A stretch of 7,267 nucleotides of DNA from Opitutia bacterium (GTDB lineage Bacteria; Verrucomicrobiota; Verrucomicrobiia; Opitutales; JANYEO01). The notes beneath the pieces are model-generated. The model searched no databases. It saw nothing but the letters and a program-made list of their open reading frames with translations, and was not told where the DNA came from. The stretch is taken from NCBI GenBank assembly GCA_025363025.1, contig JANYEO010000199.1, forward strand, positions 1 to 7,267, read 5' to 3'. The number at the start of each line of letters is the position of its first letter. Position 1 is the stretch's first letter. Of this stretch, positions 1 to 6,622 are shown in pieces. A program made the position numbers and the translations under genes.

Positions 1-685
1 AATGCCCTGGGTAAAAGTTATCCCAGGCCCCGGCAAGGGACCCGCAGCCAATCGCAATAATGGGGCCAAAGCCGCCCAAGGGGAATGGTTAATTTTTATA
101 GATGATGACTGCATCCCCTCCCCTCACTGTTTAGTAACTTATAAGCAAGCGATTGAAAGATATCCGAACATTGAAGTCTTCGAAGGTGCTATTGAGAGCG
201 ATCGCCCTAAGCGCAGTTTAGCCGAAGAAGCCCCACTCAATACAACAGGAGGGGTGTTTTGGTCCTGCAATGTAGGAGTTAAGAAAGCATGCTTTAATGA
301 GCTTGGCGGCTTTGATGAAGCCTTCCCTTATGCGGCCTACGAAGATATGGATTTTGCTAAACGCCTAAAGGCGGCTAAAAAAACCACCTTGTTTCTCAAA
401 GAGGCGTCTGTATGCCACCCCTGGCGGACTATTGGGGCTTGGAAAAAATTTACCCGCCAGCGCAAATCTGCCCTAATTTACATGAGCAAACACCCGGATG
501 AATGGCCCACGATGCGCCCCTGGATGGTGTTTAAAATTGCAATTGGCCGCTGCCTCTTCCAAACGCTACCGGGGCTTATTAAATACCAAGGACGAGGCTT
601 CTTATCAGCTATGACTTATGATTGCCTAGATATCGCCTTTGCGGGCTATCTTTTCTTCAAAAGACGCGCACTGCAAAACATCTAG
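1..685 (+). CDS. Family-2 glycosyltransferase, 5' end outside window
   Basis: This is the C-terminal 227 residues of a GT-A fold glycosyltransferase (GT2 family), which would move a sugar from a nucleotide donor to a glycan or lipid acceptor on the cytoplasmic side of the membrane. What shows this: an ANRNNGAKAAQGEWL stretch at residues 16-30 of the visible part, then the metal-binding DDD at 34-36 (FIDDDCIPS). An N-V-G-V-K-K segment near 90-95 is followed by GGFDEAF, and the acidic YEDMDF pair at 113-118 is the usual catalytic or acceptor-site region. Roughly 60-70 N-terminal residues that normally hold the first nucleotide-binding strand are missing, so the gene begins upstream of the window and the ATG at base 2 is internal. 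The C-terminal 40 residues are fairly hydrophobic and may touch the membrane. It converges on the sigma factor gene. The sugar and acceptor cannot be read from the sequence. Confidence 0.88.
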   Translation, partial: MPWVKVIPGPGKGPAANRNNGAKAAQGEWLIFIDDDCIPSPHCLVTYKQAIERYPNIEVFEGAIESDRPKRSLAEEAPLNTTGGVFWSCNVGVKKACFNELGGFDEAFPYAAYEDMDFAKRLKAAKKTTLFLKEASVCHPWRTIGAWKKFTRQRKSALIYMSKHPDEWPTMRPWMVFKIAIGRCLFQTLPGLIKYQGRGFLSAMTYDCLDIAFAGYLFFKRRALQNI

Positions 686-698
686 CAATAGGCCTGCA

Positions 699-1751
699 TC
701 AACTCTTTGAGCGTTCCTGCATAAAAGCTTGAAGCGCCTCTAGCTGAAAACTTTCTTTCCGGAAGGCATGGGCTTCTGCACGGGTACGAGACCCTTCTCC
801 GGCAACAAATTGAACCCGCAACTTCTCCAAGGCTTCGTCCTGTAATTGACGAACGCGCTCGCGTGTAATGCCCAAGATATTGCCAATTTCTTCAAGCGTC
901 ATGCCCTTTTCTTGCCCAAAACCAAAACGCATACGGATGACTTGGGCCTGGCGAGTCGTTAATTTATCCAACAAACCGAGTAAATCTGCAGCCGTACTCT
1001 TGGATGAAAAATCTTGAGCGGGCGTTGTAGCGGCTTCATCTGCAACGATGGCCCCCAACGGATCCTCCATACCGGCCATAACAGGGGCCTCTAACGAGGC
1101 TGGGTTATGCGCCATTGTTTTTAAATGCGTTACTTTATGAGCCGGGAGGCCAAGCTCCACCCCGATTTCTTCATCTGTTGGCTCTCGCTCGAAGGCTTGC
1201 TCGAGCAAAGCGGCTGTTTTTCGAATTTTCGCCAAACGCTCCACTAAATGAATAGGCAAGCGAATGGTTTTGATCTGCGTCGATAGGGCGCGCTTCATGT
1301 GCTGCTTTATCCACCAAGCGGCATAAGTGCTAAGCTTCCCCCCTTTTGTAGGATCAAACCGCTCGACGGCTTTCATTAACCCCAAATTGCCTTCTGCAAT
1401 TAAATCTAAAATCGGAAGCCCAAAATTAGCGTAATCCTGCGCAATCCGCACGACAAGGCGTAGATTGGAGCGGATCATCTTCTCCCGGGCGGCTTCATCC
1501 CCCAATTTAATACGGGCGGCCAGAGTAACTTCTTCTTCAACTGTAATTAAGCTATAACGGCCAATATCATTTAAATAAAGGCTCATAGCCGATGTATCAT
1601 GCCCTTTATTGGCATCTAAGTCTGGCTGAACTTTAGGCACATTTACCCCTTCAAAAGCGTGCACAGGGGCATGCCCCAGCTGCGGCGCATTGCGCCCTGC
1701 CAAAGCAGGCCTTGAGCCAAGGGAATGGGGGGGCTTTTTAGAGAATCCCAT
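699..1751 (-). CDS. Sigma-70 family RNA polymerase sigma factor (RpoD/RpoS-like)
   Basis: A 350-residue primary-like sigma factor that directs RNA polymerase to -10/-35 promoters. Region 1.2 is at about 53-86 (SLYLNDIGRYSLIT). Region 2 is at 88-158, with the core-binding NLRLVVRIAQDY and the -10 recognition/melting segment STYAAWWIKQHMKRAL at 141-156. Region 3 starts at RLPIHLVERL (164) and runs through DPLGAIVADE. Region 4 is at 258-315, with the -35 helix-turn-helix around MTLEEIGNILGITRERVRQL (284-303). Region 1.1 is absent and the size is RpoS-like, so it is more likely a group 2 (alternative, stationary-phase or stress type) factor than the essential housekeeping one, though that is inference. 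Two oddities are a 52-residue poorly conserved N-terminus and a basic-acidic tail of about 35 residues after region 4. The only upstream Met in frame is the chosen start. The conserved region begins before the next Met at 56, so that one is too late. A TATACA-like -10 lies at 1783-1778 without a clear -35. Confidence 0.95.
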   Translation of the reverse strand: MGFSKKPPHSLGSRPALAGRNAPQLGHAPVHAFEGVNVPKVQPDLDANKGHDTSAMSLYLNDIGRYSLITVEEEVTLAARIKLGDEAAREKMIRSNLRLVVRIAQDYANFGLPILDLIAEGNLGLMKAVERFDPTKGGKLSTYAAWWIKQHMKRALSTQIKTIRLPIHLVERLAKIRKTAALLEQAFEREPTDEEIGVELGLPAHKVTHLKTMAHNPASLEAPVMAGMEDPLGAIVADEAATTPAQDFSSKSTAADLLGLLDKLTTRQAQVIRMRFGFGQEKGMTLEEIGNILGITRERVRQLQDEALEKLRVQFVAGEGSRTRAEAHAFRKESFQLEALQAFMQERSKS

Positions 1752-1867
1752 AAGGTACAGGGGAAATACAACAAGGCTGTATAAATGAGAGCATGGAGGG
1801 CCTGGACTGCTTTAGCAATCTCGAAGCACTCCTCTCTCCCACAAGCAAACCATTCAAATAACTTGCC

Positions 1868-3718
1868 TTATTCAACCGTTACGGATTTAGCCAGATTACG
1901 CGGTTTATCCACATCGCACCCACGGGCTGCTGCGATAGCATAGGCCATGAGCTGTACCGGGATGGTTGCCAAAATAGGCTGAACGGCGGGATGACATTCA
2001 GGAATCAATATAAGATCGTCCACTAAATCTTTAGGAAAATCTCCCCCTTCGTGGGCAATAGCAATCACCCGGCCCTTGCGGGCTTTGACTTCCTGAATAT
2101 TCGAAATAGTCTTTTGGTAAGTATCTTCCTGCGCCACAAGAAAGACGCTTGGGCACTCTGGGGAAATAAGGGCAATAGGGCCATGCTTCATCTCAGCAGC
2201 AGGGTACCCCTCTGCATGAATATAGGAGACTTCTTTCAATTTTAAGGCCCCTTCAAGTGCAATGGGGAAAAGATTTTGACGCCCCAAGAAAAGGAAATCC
2301 TCTGCATCAACATATTTTAAAGCAATCGCCTTAATCGCTTCTGATTGATCCAAGATCGATTGAACTTGAGCTGGAACCTGCTTCAAAGCCTCTACAAAGG
2401 CTTGGCCTTCGCTATAGCTCATATCTCGAATACGCCCTAAGTGCAGTGCCATCATAGCGGCTACCATGACTTGGGAGGTAAAGGCTTTAGTGGAAGCAAC
2501 CCCAATCTCTGGGCCGGCATGTTGATAAATGCCTCCATCAGCCTCCCGCGCAATGGTGGAGCCAACGACATTGACAATGGCGAGTGTTTTGTGCCCTTTA
2601 CGTTTCGCCTCGCGCAGGGCCCCGAGGGTATCAATCGTCTCCCCTGATTGGCTTAAAATAAAGACCAGGGTGTTTTTATCCAGCGGTGCATTGCGATAAC
2701 GAAACTCCGATGCATACTCAACCTCAACCGGGATGCGGGCATAACGCTCGATCAAATATTCGGCCACAAGACAAGCATGCCAGGCCGTCCCGCAGGCGCA
2801 AAATAAAATACGGTCTACCTGACGGAGCTCCTGCGGGCTTAAATTTAAACCGCCGAATTTTGAAGTACTCCCATCATCTGAAAAACGGCCGCGCATAGCA
2901 TTTTCGAGCGCTACGGGCTGGTCGAAAATTTCTTTCTCCATGTAGTGCTTAAAAGCCCCCAGCTCAGCTTCTTCGATAGACCAATCAACCGTATGAATGA
3001 CGGCCTCAATATCATCTTCGTCTATGGTTGATAGCGAGAAATCTTTATCCGTTACATGGACAATTTCTTCATCATTTAAATAAACAACGCTTTGAGTATG
3101 AAGAGCAATAGCCGCGACATCGCTTGCAATAATATGCTCCCCATCCCCTACTCCTAAAATTAATGGAGAACCCCGGCGGGCCGCTACAATTTCCCCTAGG
3201 TGCTCTTTGCAGATAACAGCAATTCCATAAGTACCCTCTACATGGCGCAGGCTACGACGAACGCTTTCCAAAAAGCGGTTTTTATCGGCTGCAACCGGCT
3301 GTTTTTGATAGTGATACGCAATTAAATTGACCAAGACTTCTGTATCCGTCTCCGACTGAAAGGTATAACCCTTTTCCAGAAGGAATTTTTTGATCTTCAA
3401 ATAATTTTCAATCACGCCGTTATGGGCGAGGGAAAAAAGGCCATCGGAGCTATGATGTGGATGCGCATTAGCTAGAGTAACCCCCCCGTGCGTGGCCCAA
3501 CGAGTATGAGCTATCCCATAAGTACCCTGTAATTTCGCCTTAGCGACATCTTTAGCCAAGGCCTCGACTCTCTCTGTGCTTTTTAAAGTTTGGAACTGCC
3601 CATCTTTGACAACAGTGACCCCAGCGGAGTCATAGCCACGGTACTCCAGCCGCCGCAGCCCTTCAATCAATACCCGCGTAACCGGGTGTTTGCCTACATA
3701 ACCAACGATACCACACAT
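1868..3718 (-). CDS. glmS: Glutamine-fructose-6-phosphate aminotransferase (isomerizing)
   Basis: Makes glucosamine-6-phosphate from fructose-6-phosphate and glutamine. This is the first committed step to UDP-GlcNAc for peptidoglycan and outer envelope glycans, and it is cytosolic. The protein has 616 residues, the normal family length. The N-terminal class-II amidotransferase domain opens with Cys2 as nucleophile (MCGIVGYVG), followed by YRGYDSAG at 26-33, HTRWATHG at 71-78, the oxyanion Asn100-Gly101 and ETDTE at 123-127. Two SIS isomerase domains follow: CACGTAWHA at 307-315, SQSGET at 356-361 and STKAFTSQ at 409-416, then LEGALKLKE at 488-496 and a C-terminus ending NLAKSVTVE with the conserved active-site lysine at 611. 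All key residues are present, so it should be active. The start is fixed by the Cys2 requirement. No ribosome binding site is seen and no glmS-type ribozyme was recognised upstream. A long hairpin 50-110 bases upstream probably isolates it from the preceding gene. The sigma gene lies 116 bases downstream on the same strand. Confidence 0.98.
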   Translation of the reverse strand: MCGIVGYVGKHPVTRVLIEGLRRLEYRGYDSAGVTVVKDGQFQTLKSTERVEALAKDVAKAKLQGTYGIAHTRWATHGGVTLANAHPHHSSDGLFSLAHNGVIENYLKIKKFLLEKGYTFQSETDTEVLVNLIAYHYQKQPVAADKNRFLESVRRSLRHVEGTYGIAVICKEHLGEIVAARRGSPLILGVGDGEHIIASDVAAIALHTQSVVYLNDEEIVHVTDKDFSLSTIDEDDIEAVIHTVDWSIEEAELGAFKHYMEKEIFDQPVALENAMRGRFSDDGSTSKFGGLNLSPQELRQVDRILFCACGTAWHACLVAEYLIERYARIPVEVEYASEFRYRNAPLDKNTLVFILSQSGETIDTLGALREAKRKGHKTLAIVNVVGSTIAREADGGIYQHAGPEIGVASTKAFTSQVMVAAMMALHLGRIRDMSYSEGQAFVEALKQVPAQVQSILDQSEAIKAIALKYVDAEDFLFLGRQNLFPIALEGALKLKEVSYIHAEGYPAAEMKHGPIALISPECPSVFLVAQEDTYQKTISNIQEVKARKGRVIAIAHEGGDFPKDLVDDLILIPECHPAVQPILATIPVQLMAYAIAAARGCDVDKPRNLAKSVTVE

Positions 3719-3726
3719 ATAAGAGG

Positions 3727-3755
3727 AAGGTACTGAGGCTTTTTCCGCTAATCAA
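3727..3755 (-). promoter_or_regulatory. Weak candidate glmS promoter
   Basis: On the minus strand TTGATT (3755-3750) is separated by 17 bases from TACCTT (3732-3727). The -35 is fair, but the -10 matches only three of six consensus positions. A transcript from it would start within a few bases of the glmS ATG at 3718, giving an almost leaderless mRNA, which would fit the lack of a ribosome binding site. The evidence is spacing and position only. Confidence 0.25.
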
Positions 3756-3768
3756 GCCGAGAACGATG

Positions 3769-3830
3769 AAAAAACGGCTCACTTAACTTTTAAGATCGCA
3801 GAAGCATTAAAAACTTGAAAGCCGTTTTTC
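3769..3830 (-). terminator. Long hairpin with T-tract, probable terminator
   Basis: The arms AAAAACGGCT (3770-3779) and AGCCGTTTTT (3820-3829) are perfect inverted repeats of 10 bases. In the minus direction the stem is preceded by five A's and followed by six T's (3774-3769), starting about 19 bases after the stop codon of the small exported-protein gene. That is the layout of an intrinsic terminator for that gene. The A-stem-T symmetry would also let it work in the + direction. The 40-base interior is large but can fold further: TTTTAA (3788-3793) pairs with TTAAAA (3807-3812), or alternatively CTTAA/TTAAG (3782-3786/3790-3794). It also lies in the glmS upstream region, so a role as a glmS leader or operator cannot be excluded. 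Confidence 0.65.
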
Positions 3831-3848
3831 CTATGACGCATCTAAAAC

Positions 3849-4184
3849 TTACAAGCTACCACCAAAGGGCCAAAATACCGGCTGGTTAGTCAAATCAAAT
3901 TGACCATACCCATACCATACAGGGGAATAAGTATCAGGAGGACTTATCAAAAGATTAACTGTGAGACGATTTGCTGCCGCAGCAGCCCTACGTTCCTCAA
4001 GGATCACTACGGCCCTGTTATACGGCTCAGAACCAATGGGTAGAGCATCCAGCAAATCCTGCTCCAGGCAATGATCCAGAAGCGCCTGCTCATTTGTCTC
4101 ACAATCATCCTCTGCTTGCGCAAAAGCCAATACGGGTGCGGCAAGCAGCGTTAACAGGAACATAACTAATTTAGATTTTTTCAT
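3849..4184 (-). CDS. Small exported protein of unknown function
   Basis: A 111-residue protein I do not recognise. Its first 22 residues form a clear Sec signal peptide: MKKSK, then the hydrophobic stretch LVMFLLTLLAAPVLA, then A-F-A before Gln23 as a type I signal-peptidase site. The mature part of about 89 residues is acidic at the start (QAEDDCETNEQALLDHC). It has two cysteines 11 residues apart (28 and 39) that could form a disulfide after export. A short helical, alanine-rich segment (ILEERRAAAAANRL) comes next, and the end is rich in aromatic residues and glycine (SPVWYGYGQFDL...FWPFGGSL). There is no lipobox, because no Cys follows the signal. The ATG at 4184 is preferred because it places the lysines at the very N-terminus. 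An in-frame GTG at 4199 would add MSSYI. The gene stands alone, divergent from glgC and followed by a strong hairpin, so it is probably monocistronic. The signal peptide and terminator support a real gene, but the function is unknown. Confidence 0.75.
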   Translation of the reverse strand: MKKSKLVMFLLTLLAAPVLAFAQAEDDCETNEQALLDHCLEQDLLDALPIGSEPYNRAVVILEERRAAAAANRLTVNLLISPPDTYSPVWYGYGQFDLTNQPVFWPFGGSL

Positions 4185-4199
4185 AATATAGGAAGACAC

Positions 4200-4369
4200 T
4201 CATTGAGAAAAACTTTCAGTACCTTAACAGGCAATAATTTGTTTTCATGCAAATTCAAGCATTTTTATGGAATCGAAGAAATTCAGTTTTTAAGTTTAAT
4301 TCAACGAACTTAACCTCGCAAATCCGCTGAAACCCGCTACGTCTCTTTATAGAGTCTTTTTGTCTACCC
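4200..4369. promoter_or_regulatory. Divergent intergenic region between exported-protein gene and glgC
   Basis: This AT-rich stretch must hold the start signals of both diverging genes. On the + strand TTTAAT (4295-4300) is a good -10 match but has only a poor -35 partner (TCGAAG, 4273-4278). Just before glgC a small hairpin, GTCTCT (4341-4346) against AGAGTC (4351-4356) with one mismatch and loop TTAT, is followed by five T's (4357-4361) and then, 8 bases later, the GTG start. A short ATGC/GCAT stem followed by T's lies at 4247-4266. No confident promoter could be assigned for the minus-strand gene. Confidence 0.4.
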
Positions 4370-5662
4370 GTGAATGTAAAACGCAAGCAAGTTATCTGTA
4401 TTATTATGGGGGGCGGCCAGGGCACGCGCCTTTACCCGCTTACCAAGCTACGCTGCAAGCCCGCCGTCCCACTGGCAGGGCAGTTTCGTTTAATTGATAT
4501 CCCTATTAGCAACTGCATTAACTCTGGCTACAACCAGATCTATATTTTAACCCAGTTTAACACGGCATCGCTCCATCGGCACATTTTTGAAACCTTCAAA
4601 TTTGACGCCTTTGGCGGAGGATTTGTAGAAGTGTTAGCCGCTGAACAACGGGAGCATGGCGCCTACTGGTACCAAGGCACCGCTGATGCCGTACGTCAAA
4701 ACCTAAGGCACTTTCGCAAAGATAGCAAAGAAGACCTAGTTGTCATTCTCTCCGGAGATCAACTCTACCGGATGGATTTACAAGAAATTGTAGCCCATCA
4801 CTTAGCTACAGAGGCGGAAGTAACCGTTGCCTCAACCCCCGTGCCCAAGGCTTTGGCCAGCAGCTTAGGCATTATGCAAGTAAATGATGATTATCAAATT
4901 ACTGCCTTTTTAGAAAAACCAAAAGACCCGGCCTTAATCCAAAACTTCGTCATAAGCCCCACACATCAAAAAGCGCTAAAATCTATCGGCCCAGGCGAGC
5001 ATTGCTTGGCCTCGATGGGGATCTATATTTTTCGTGCAGACATCCTTCGTGACGCCCTTATGACCTCTGCCACAGATTTTGGTAAAGAAGTCATCCCGGG
5101 GCTCCTTGGCCGAACGCGCCTTGTCAGCTATTTATTCGATGGCTACTGGGAAGATATTGGTACCGTACGCTCCTTCTTTGAAGCAAACTTGATGCTAACG
5201 GACCCTGTCCCCTCTTTTAATTTTTTTGACAATAACCACCCCATCTTCACCCGGCCCCGCTACTTGCCAGCCTCCAAAATCAATGCATGTGATGCAAGGC
5301 GTGCAGTGATAGCTGATGGCTGCATCCTCTCTAGTGTTACTCTACGCCGCTGTGTGGTAGGTATTCGCTCATTTATTGGTGAAGCGAGTTACCTGGAAAA
5401 TGTAGTCATGATGGGTGCGGACCATTTCAACACCCTAGAAGATTTTATAGAACCGCATGACCCTCAATTTCCTCACTTAGGCATTGGGCGTAATTGCCAT
5501 ATTGTAAATGCTATCATCGACAAAAATGCACGGATAGGTGATAATGTAAGGCTCTCCCCCGCTGGAAAACCCGACCACTTTGAATCAGGCGATGTTTACG
5601 TCCGCGATGGGATATTAATTGTCACCAAAGATGGTGTTATCCCGGATGGAACGGTTATTTAG
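4370..5662 (+). CDS. glgC: Glucose-1-phosphate adenylyltransferase (ADP-glucose pyrophosphorylase)
   Basis: Makes ADP-glucose from glucose-1-phosphate and ATP, the committed step of bacterial glycogen synthesis, in the cytosol. It has 430 residues, the length usual for cyanobacterial-type enzymes. The nucleotidyltransferase domain spans about 7-270: GGGQGTRLYPLT at 14-25, KPAVPLAGQFRLIDIPISNC at 30-49, FGGGFVEVLAA at 81-91, QGTADAVRQ at 102-110, SGDQLYRMD at 128-136, FLEKPK at 170-175 (its Lys173 is the expected glucose-1-phosphate contact) and GYWEDIGT at 258-265. A left-handed beta-helix domain follows to the end, which is the typical DGTVI. Lys385 (IIDKNARIG) and Lys420 (ten residues from the end) match the positions of the 3-phosphoglycerate activator lysines of cyanobacterial enzymes. 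The start is GTG; the ATG at 4374 is out of frame. No Shine-Dalgarno sequence precedes it. No other glg gene is visible in the window; usp follows on the same strand. Confidence 0.97.
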   Translation: MNVKRKQVICIIMGGGQGTRLYPLTKLRCKPAVPLAGQFRLIDIPISNCINSGYNQIYILTQFNTASLHRHIFETFKFDAFGGGFVEVLAAEQREHGAYWYQGTADAVRQNLRHFRKDSKEDLVVILSGDQLYRMDLQEIVAHHLATEAEVTVASTPVPKALASSLGIMQVNDDYQITAFLEKPKDPALIQNFVISPTHQKALKSIGPGEHCLASMGIYIFRADILRDALMTSATDFGKEVIPGLLGRTRLVSYLFDGYWEDIGTVRSFFEANLMLTDPVPSFNFFDNNHPIFTRPRYLPASKINACDARRAVIADGCILSSVTLRRCVVGIRSFIGEASYLENVVMMGADHFNTLEDFIEPHDPQFPHLGIGRNCHIVNAIIDKNARIGDNVRLSPAGKPDHFESGDVYVRDGILIVTKDGVIPDGTVI

Positions 5663-5669
5663 TGTGCTA

Positions 5670-5699
5670 TTGCTAAAACCGCAATTTTTAGATAATAAT
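5670..5699 (+). promoter_or_regulatory. Candidate promoter for the usp gene
   Basis: In the 71-base gap between glgC and usp, TTGCTA (5670-5675) is followed after 18 bases by AATAAT (5694-5699). The overlapping GATAAT (5691-5696) is an equally good -10 but with 15-base spacing. Transcription would start about 30 bases before the usp ATG. The same bases can form a small AT-rich hairpin (CTAAAA 5673-5678 with TTTTAG 5686-5691, or ATTGC/GCAAT), which is too weak to call a terminator. The usp gene may therefore be read both from here and from glgC. Confidence 0.4.
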
Positions 5700-5733
5700 A
5701 GCCAAACCCCCTTCATCCAACATTACCTGCCCC

Positions 5734-6591
5734 ATGAGAACAACATTACTCGTATGCACGGATGGTTCTGCGTACTCCGAAGCAGCTTGCCAATATACGG
5801 CCTGGTTTGCAAAACGACTGAATGCTGAAGTCGAGGCAATCTACGTATCAGACTTACGTCAATTTGAGCTCTCCATCGTCACGGACCTTGGGGGCGCTAT
5901 TGGCATAGAACCTTACCAAGGCGTGCTTTCTCAGCTCCAACAGATGGAGTCCCAAAAAGCGTCTATCCTCGAAGAGAGTACCCAGCTTTATTTTAAAGGA
6001 GAAGGGCTAGCCAAGCAACTGCACTTTCACCATACAACAGGCCTCTTAGTCGATCATTTAGCAGATTTTGAAAAACAAACAAGCCCGCCAACACTCATCA
6101 TCCTCGGGAAACGAGGAGAAAATGCAGACTATGCAACCGAACACCTAGGTGCCACTATGGAACGTGTGGTACGAGCCAGCAAAAGCCCCTGCCTCGTAAC
6201 CCCCCGGACTTTCAAAGAAATCCGCCGTCTTGTCCTAGCCTATGACGGGGGAAACAGCTGTCAAAAAGCCCTGCAATTTCTCGTTCGTCTCGAAGTATTT
6301 AAAGATATAGAAATCCACGTTGTAACCGTAGATGAAGGGCACAGCGGAGACGTTGCTTGTCAACACCTAGAAGAAGCAACTGCTGTTTTGGAAAAAGGCA
6401 GGCTGACTCCCGTTTGCAAAATCCTCCACGGCCTTGCCGAAAATACCCTGAGCGATTATGTAGAATCCCAAGGTATTGATCTGTTAGTTATGGGGGCCTA
6501 TGGACATAGCCGCATTCGTTATTTAATTATCGGGAGTACAACGACGGATCTCATTAGACGCTGCCAGGTACCCGTTTTATTGTTTAGATAA
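5734..6591 (+). CDS. Two-domain universal stress protein (UspA family)
   Basis: A 285-residue cytosolic protein made of two Usp domains in tandem. Such proteins bind ATP or AMP and help cells survive starvation and other stresses, but the exact role varies and cannot be read here. Domain 1 (about 1-157) starts LLVCTDGS with the conserved Asp10 and carries GKRG at 125-128, then ten residues to Gly139-Ala140, a relaxed version of the nucleotide loop. Domain 2 (about 163-285) starts LVLAYDGG with Asp171 and carries a perfect G-2x-G-9x-G-S loop: Gly254, Gly257, Gly267, Ser268. The length fits a tandem Usp. The ATG is preferred because strand 1 follows at once. It has no ribosome binding site, and the upstream bases are pyrimidine-rich. 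It sits 71 bases after glgC on the same strand, with a possible promoter of its own between them. An AT-rich palindrome covers its stop codon. Confidence 0.93.
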   Translation: MRTTLLVCTDGSAYSEAACQYTAWFAKRLNAEVEAIYVSDLRQFELSIVTDLGGAIGIEPYQGVLSQLQQMESQKASILEESTQLYFKGEGLAKQLHFHHTTGLLVDHLADFEKQTSPPTLIILGKRGENADYATEHLGATMERVVRASKSPCLVTPRTFKEIRRLVLAYDGGNSCQKALQFLVRLEVFKDIEIHVVTVDEGHSGDVACQHLEEATAVLEKGRLTPVCKILHGLAENTLSDYVESQGIDLLVMGAYGHSRIRYLIIGSTTTDLIRRCQVPVLLFR

Positions 6592-6600
6592 ACAAATAAA
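6576..6600. repeat. AT-only inverted repeat across the usp stop codon
   Basis: TTTATTGTTTA (6576-6586) and TAAACAAATAAA (6589-6600) are inverted repeats of 11 pairs with one unpaired A, separated by GA. The inner seven bases, TTGTTTA/TAAACAA, are perfect. The stop codon TAA of usp is in the right arm. With no G:C-rich stem and no T-tract it is not an ordinary terminator. It could be a binding site for a dimeric regulator of the next gene, whose ATG is 23 bases further on, or simply AT-rich chance. Confidence 0.3.
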
Positions 6601-6622
6601 CATTAAATACAACGGTCTCATT

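Noticed and set aside
2..4. ATG at base 2 as start of the glycosyltransferase
   Set aside because: The protein from there lacks the first strand and nucleotide-binding segment of the GT-A fold, so the gene must begin before the window.
198..205. GCGATCGC, the cyanobacterial HIP1 octamer
   Set aside because: I noticed only one copy, in coding sequence; Cyanobacteria that use HIP1 have many, and the sigma factor does not look cyanobacterial.
649..664. TCTTTT/AAAAGA hairpin near the end of the glycosyltransferase gene as a terminator for the sigma gene
   Set aside because: It is six A:T-rich pairs inside coding sequence without a T-tract, so chance within Phe/Lys codons explains it.
2051..2898. 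Three plus-strand open frames of 64-70 codons inside glmS
   Set aside because: They are antisense to a fully conserved glmS, have no recognisable protein features and no start signals.
3719..3848. glmS ribozyme or riboswitch upstream of glmS
   Set aside because: I could not recognise the conserved core of that class, and the region is dominated by one long hairpin next to the preceding gene's end.
3971..4165. Plus-strand 64-codon open frame opposite the small exported-protein gene
   Set aside because: The minus frame has a clear signal peptide and a terminator; the plus frame has neither, so only the minus frame is kept.
1752..5733. TACC just before the start codons of the sigma gene, glmS, glgC and usp
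   Set aside because: The motif was picked after looking, its distance to the start varies from 1 to 10 bases, and it is absent before the other two genes.
5619..5828. 69-codon open frame overlapping the end of glgC and the start of usp
   Set aside because: It overlaps two well-supported genes in another frame and crosses the gap that holds a promoter candidate.
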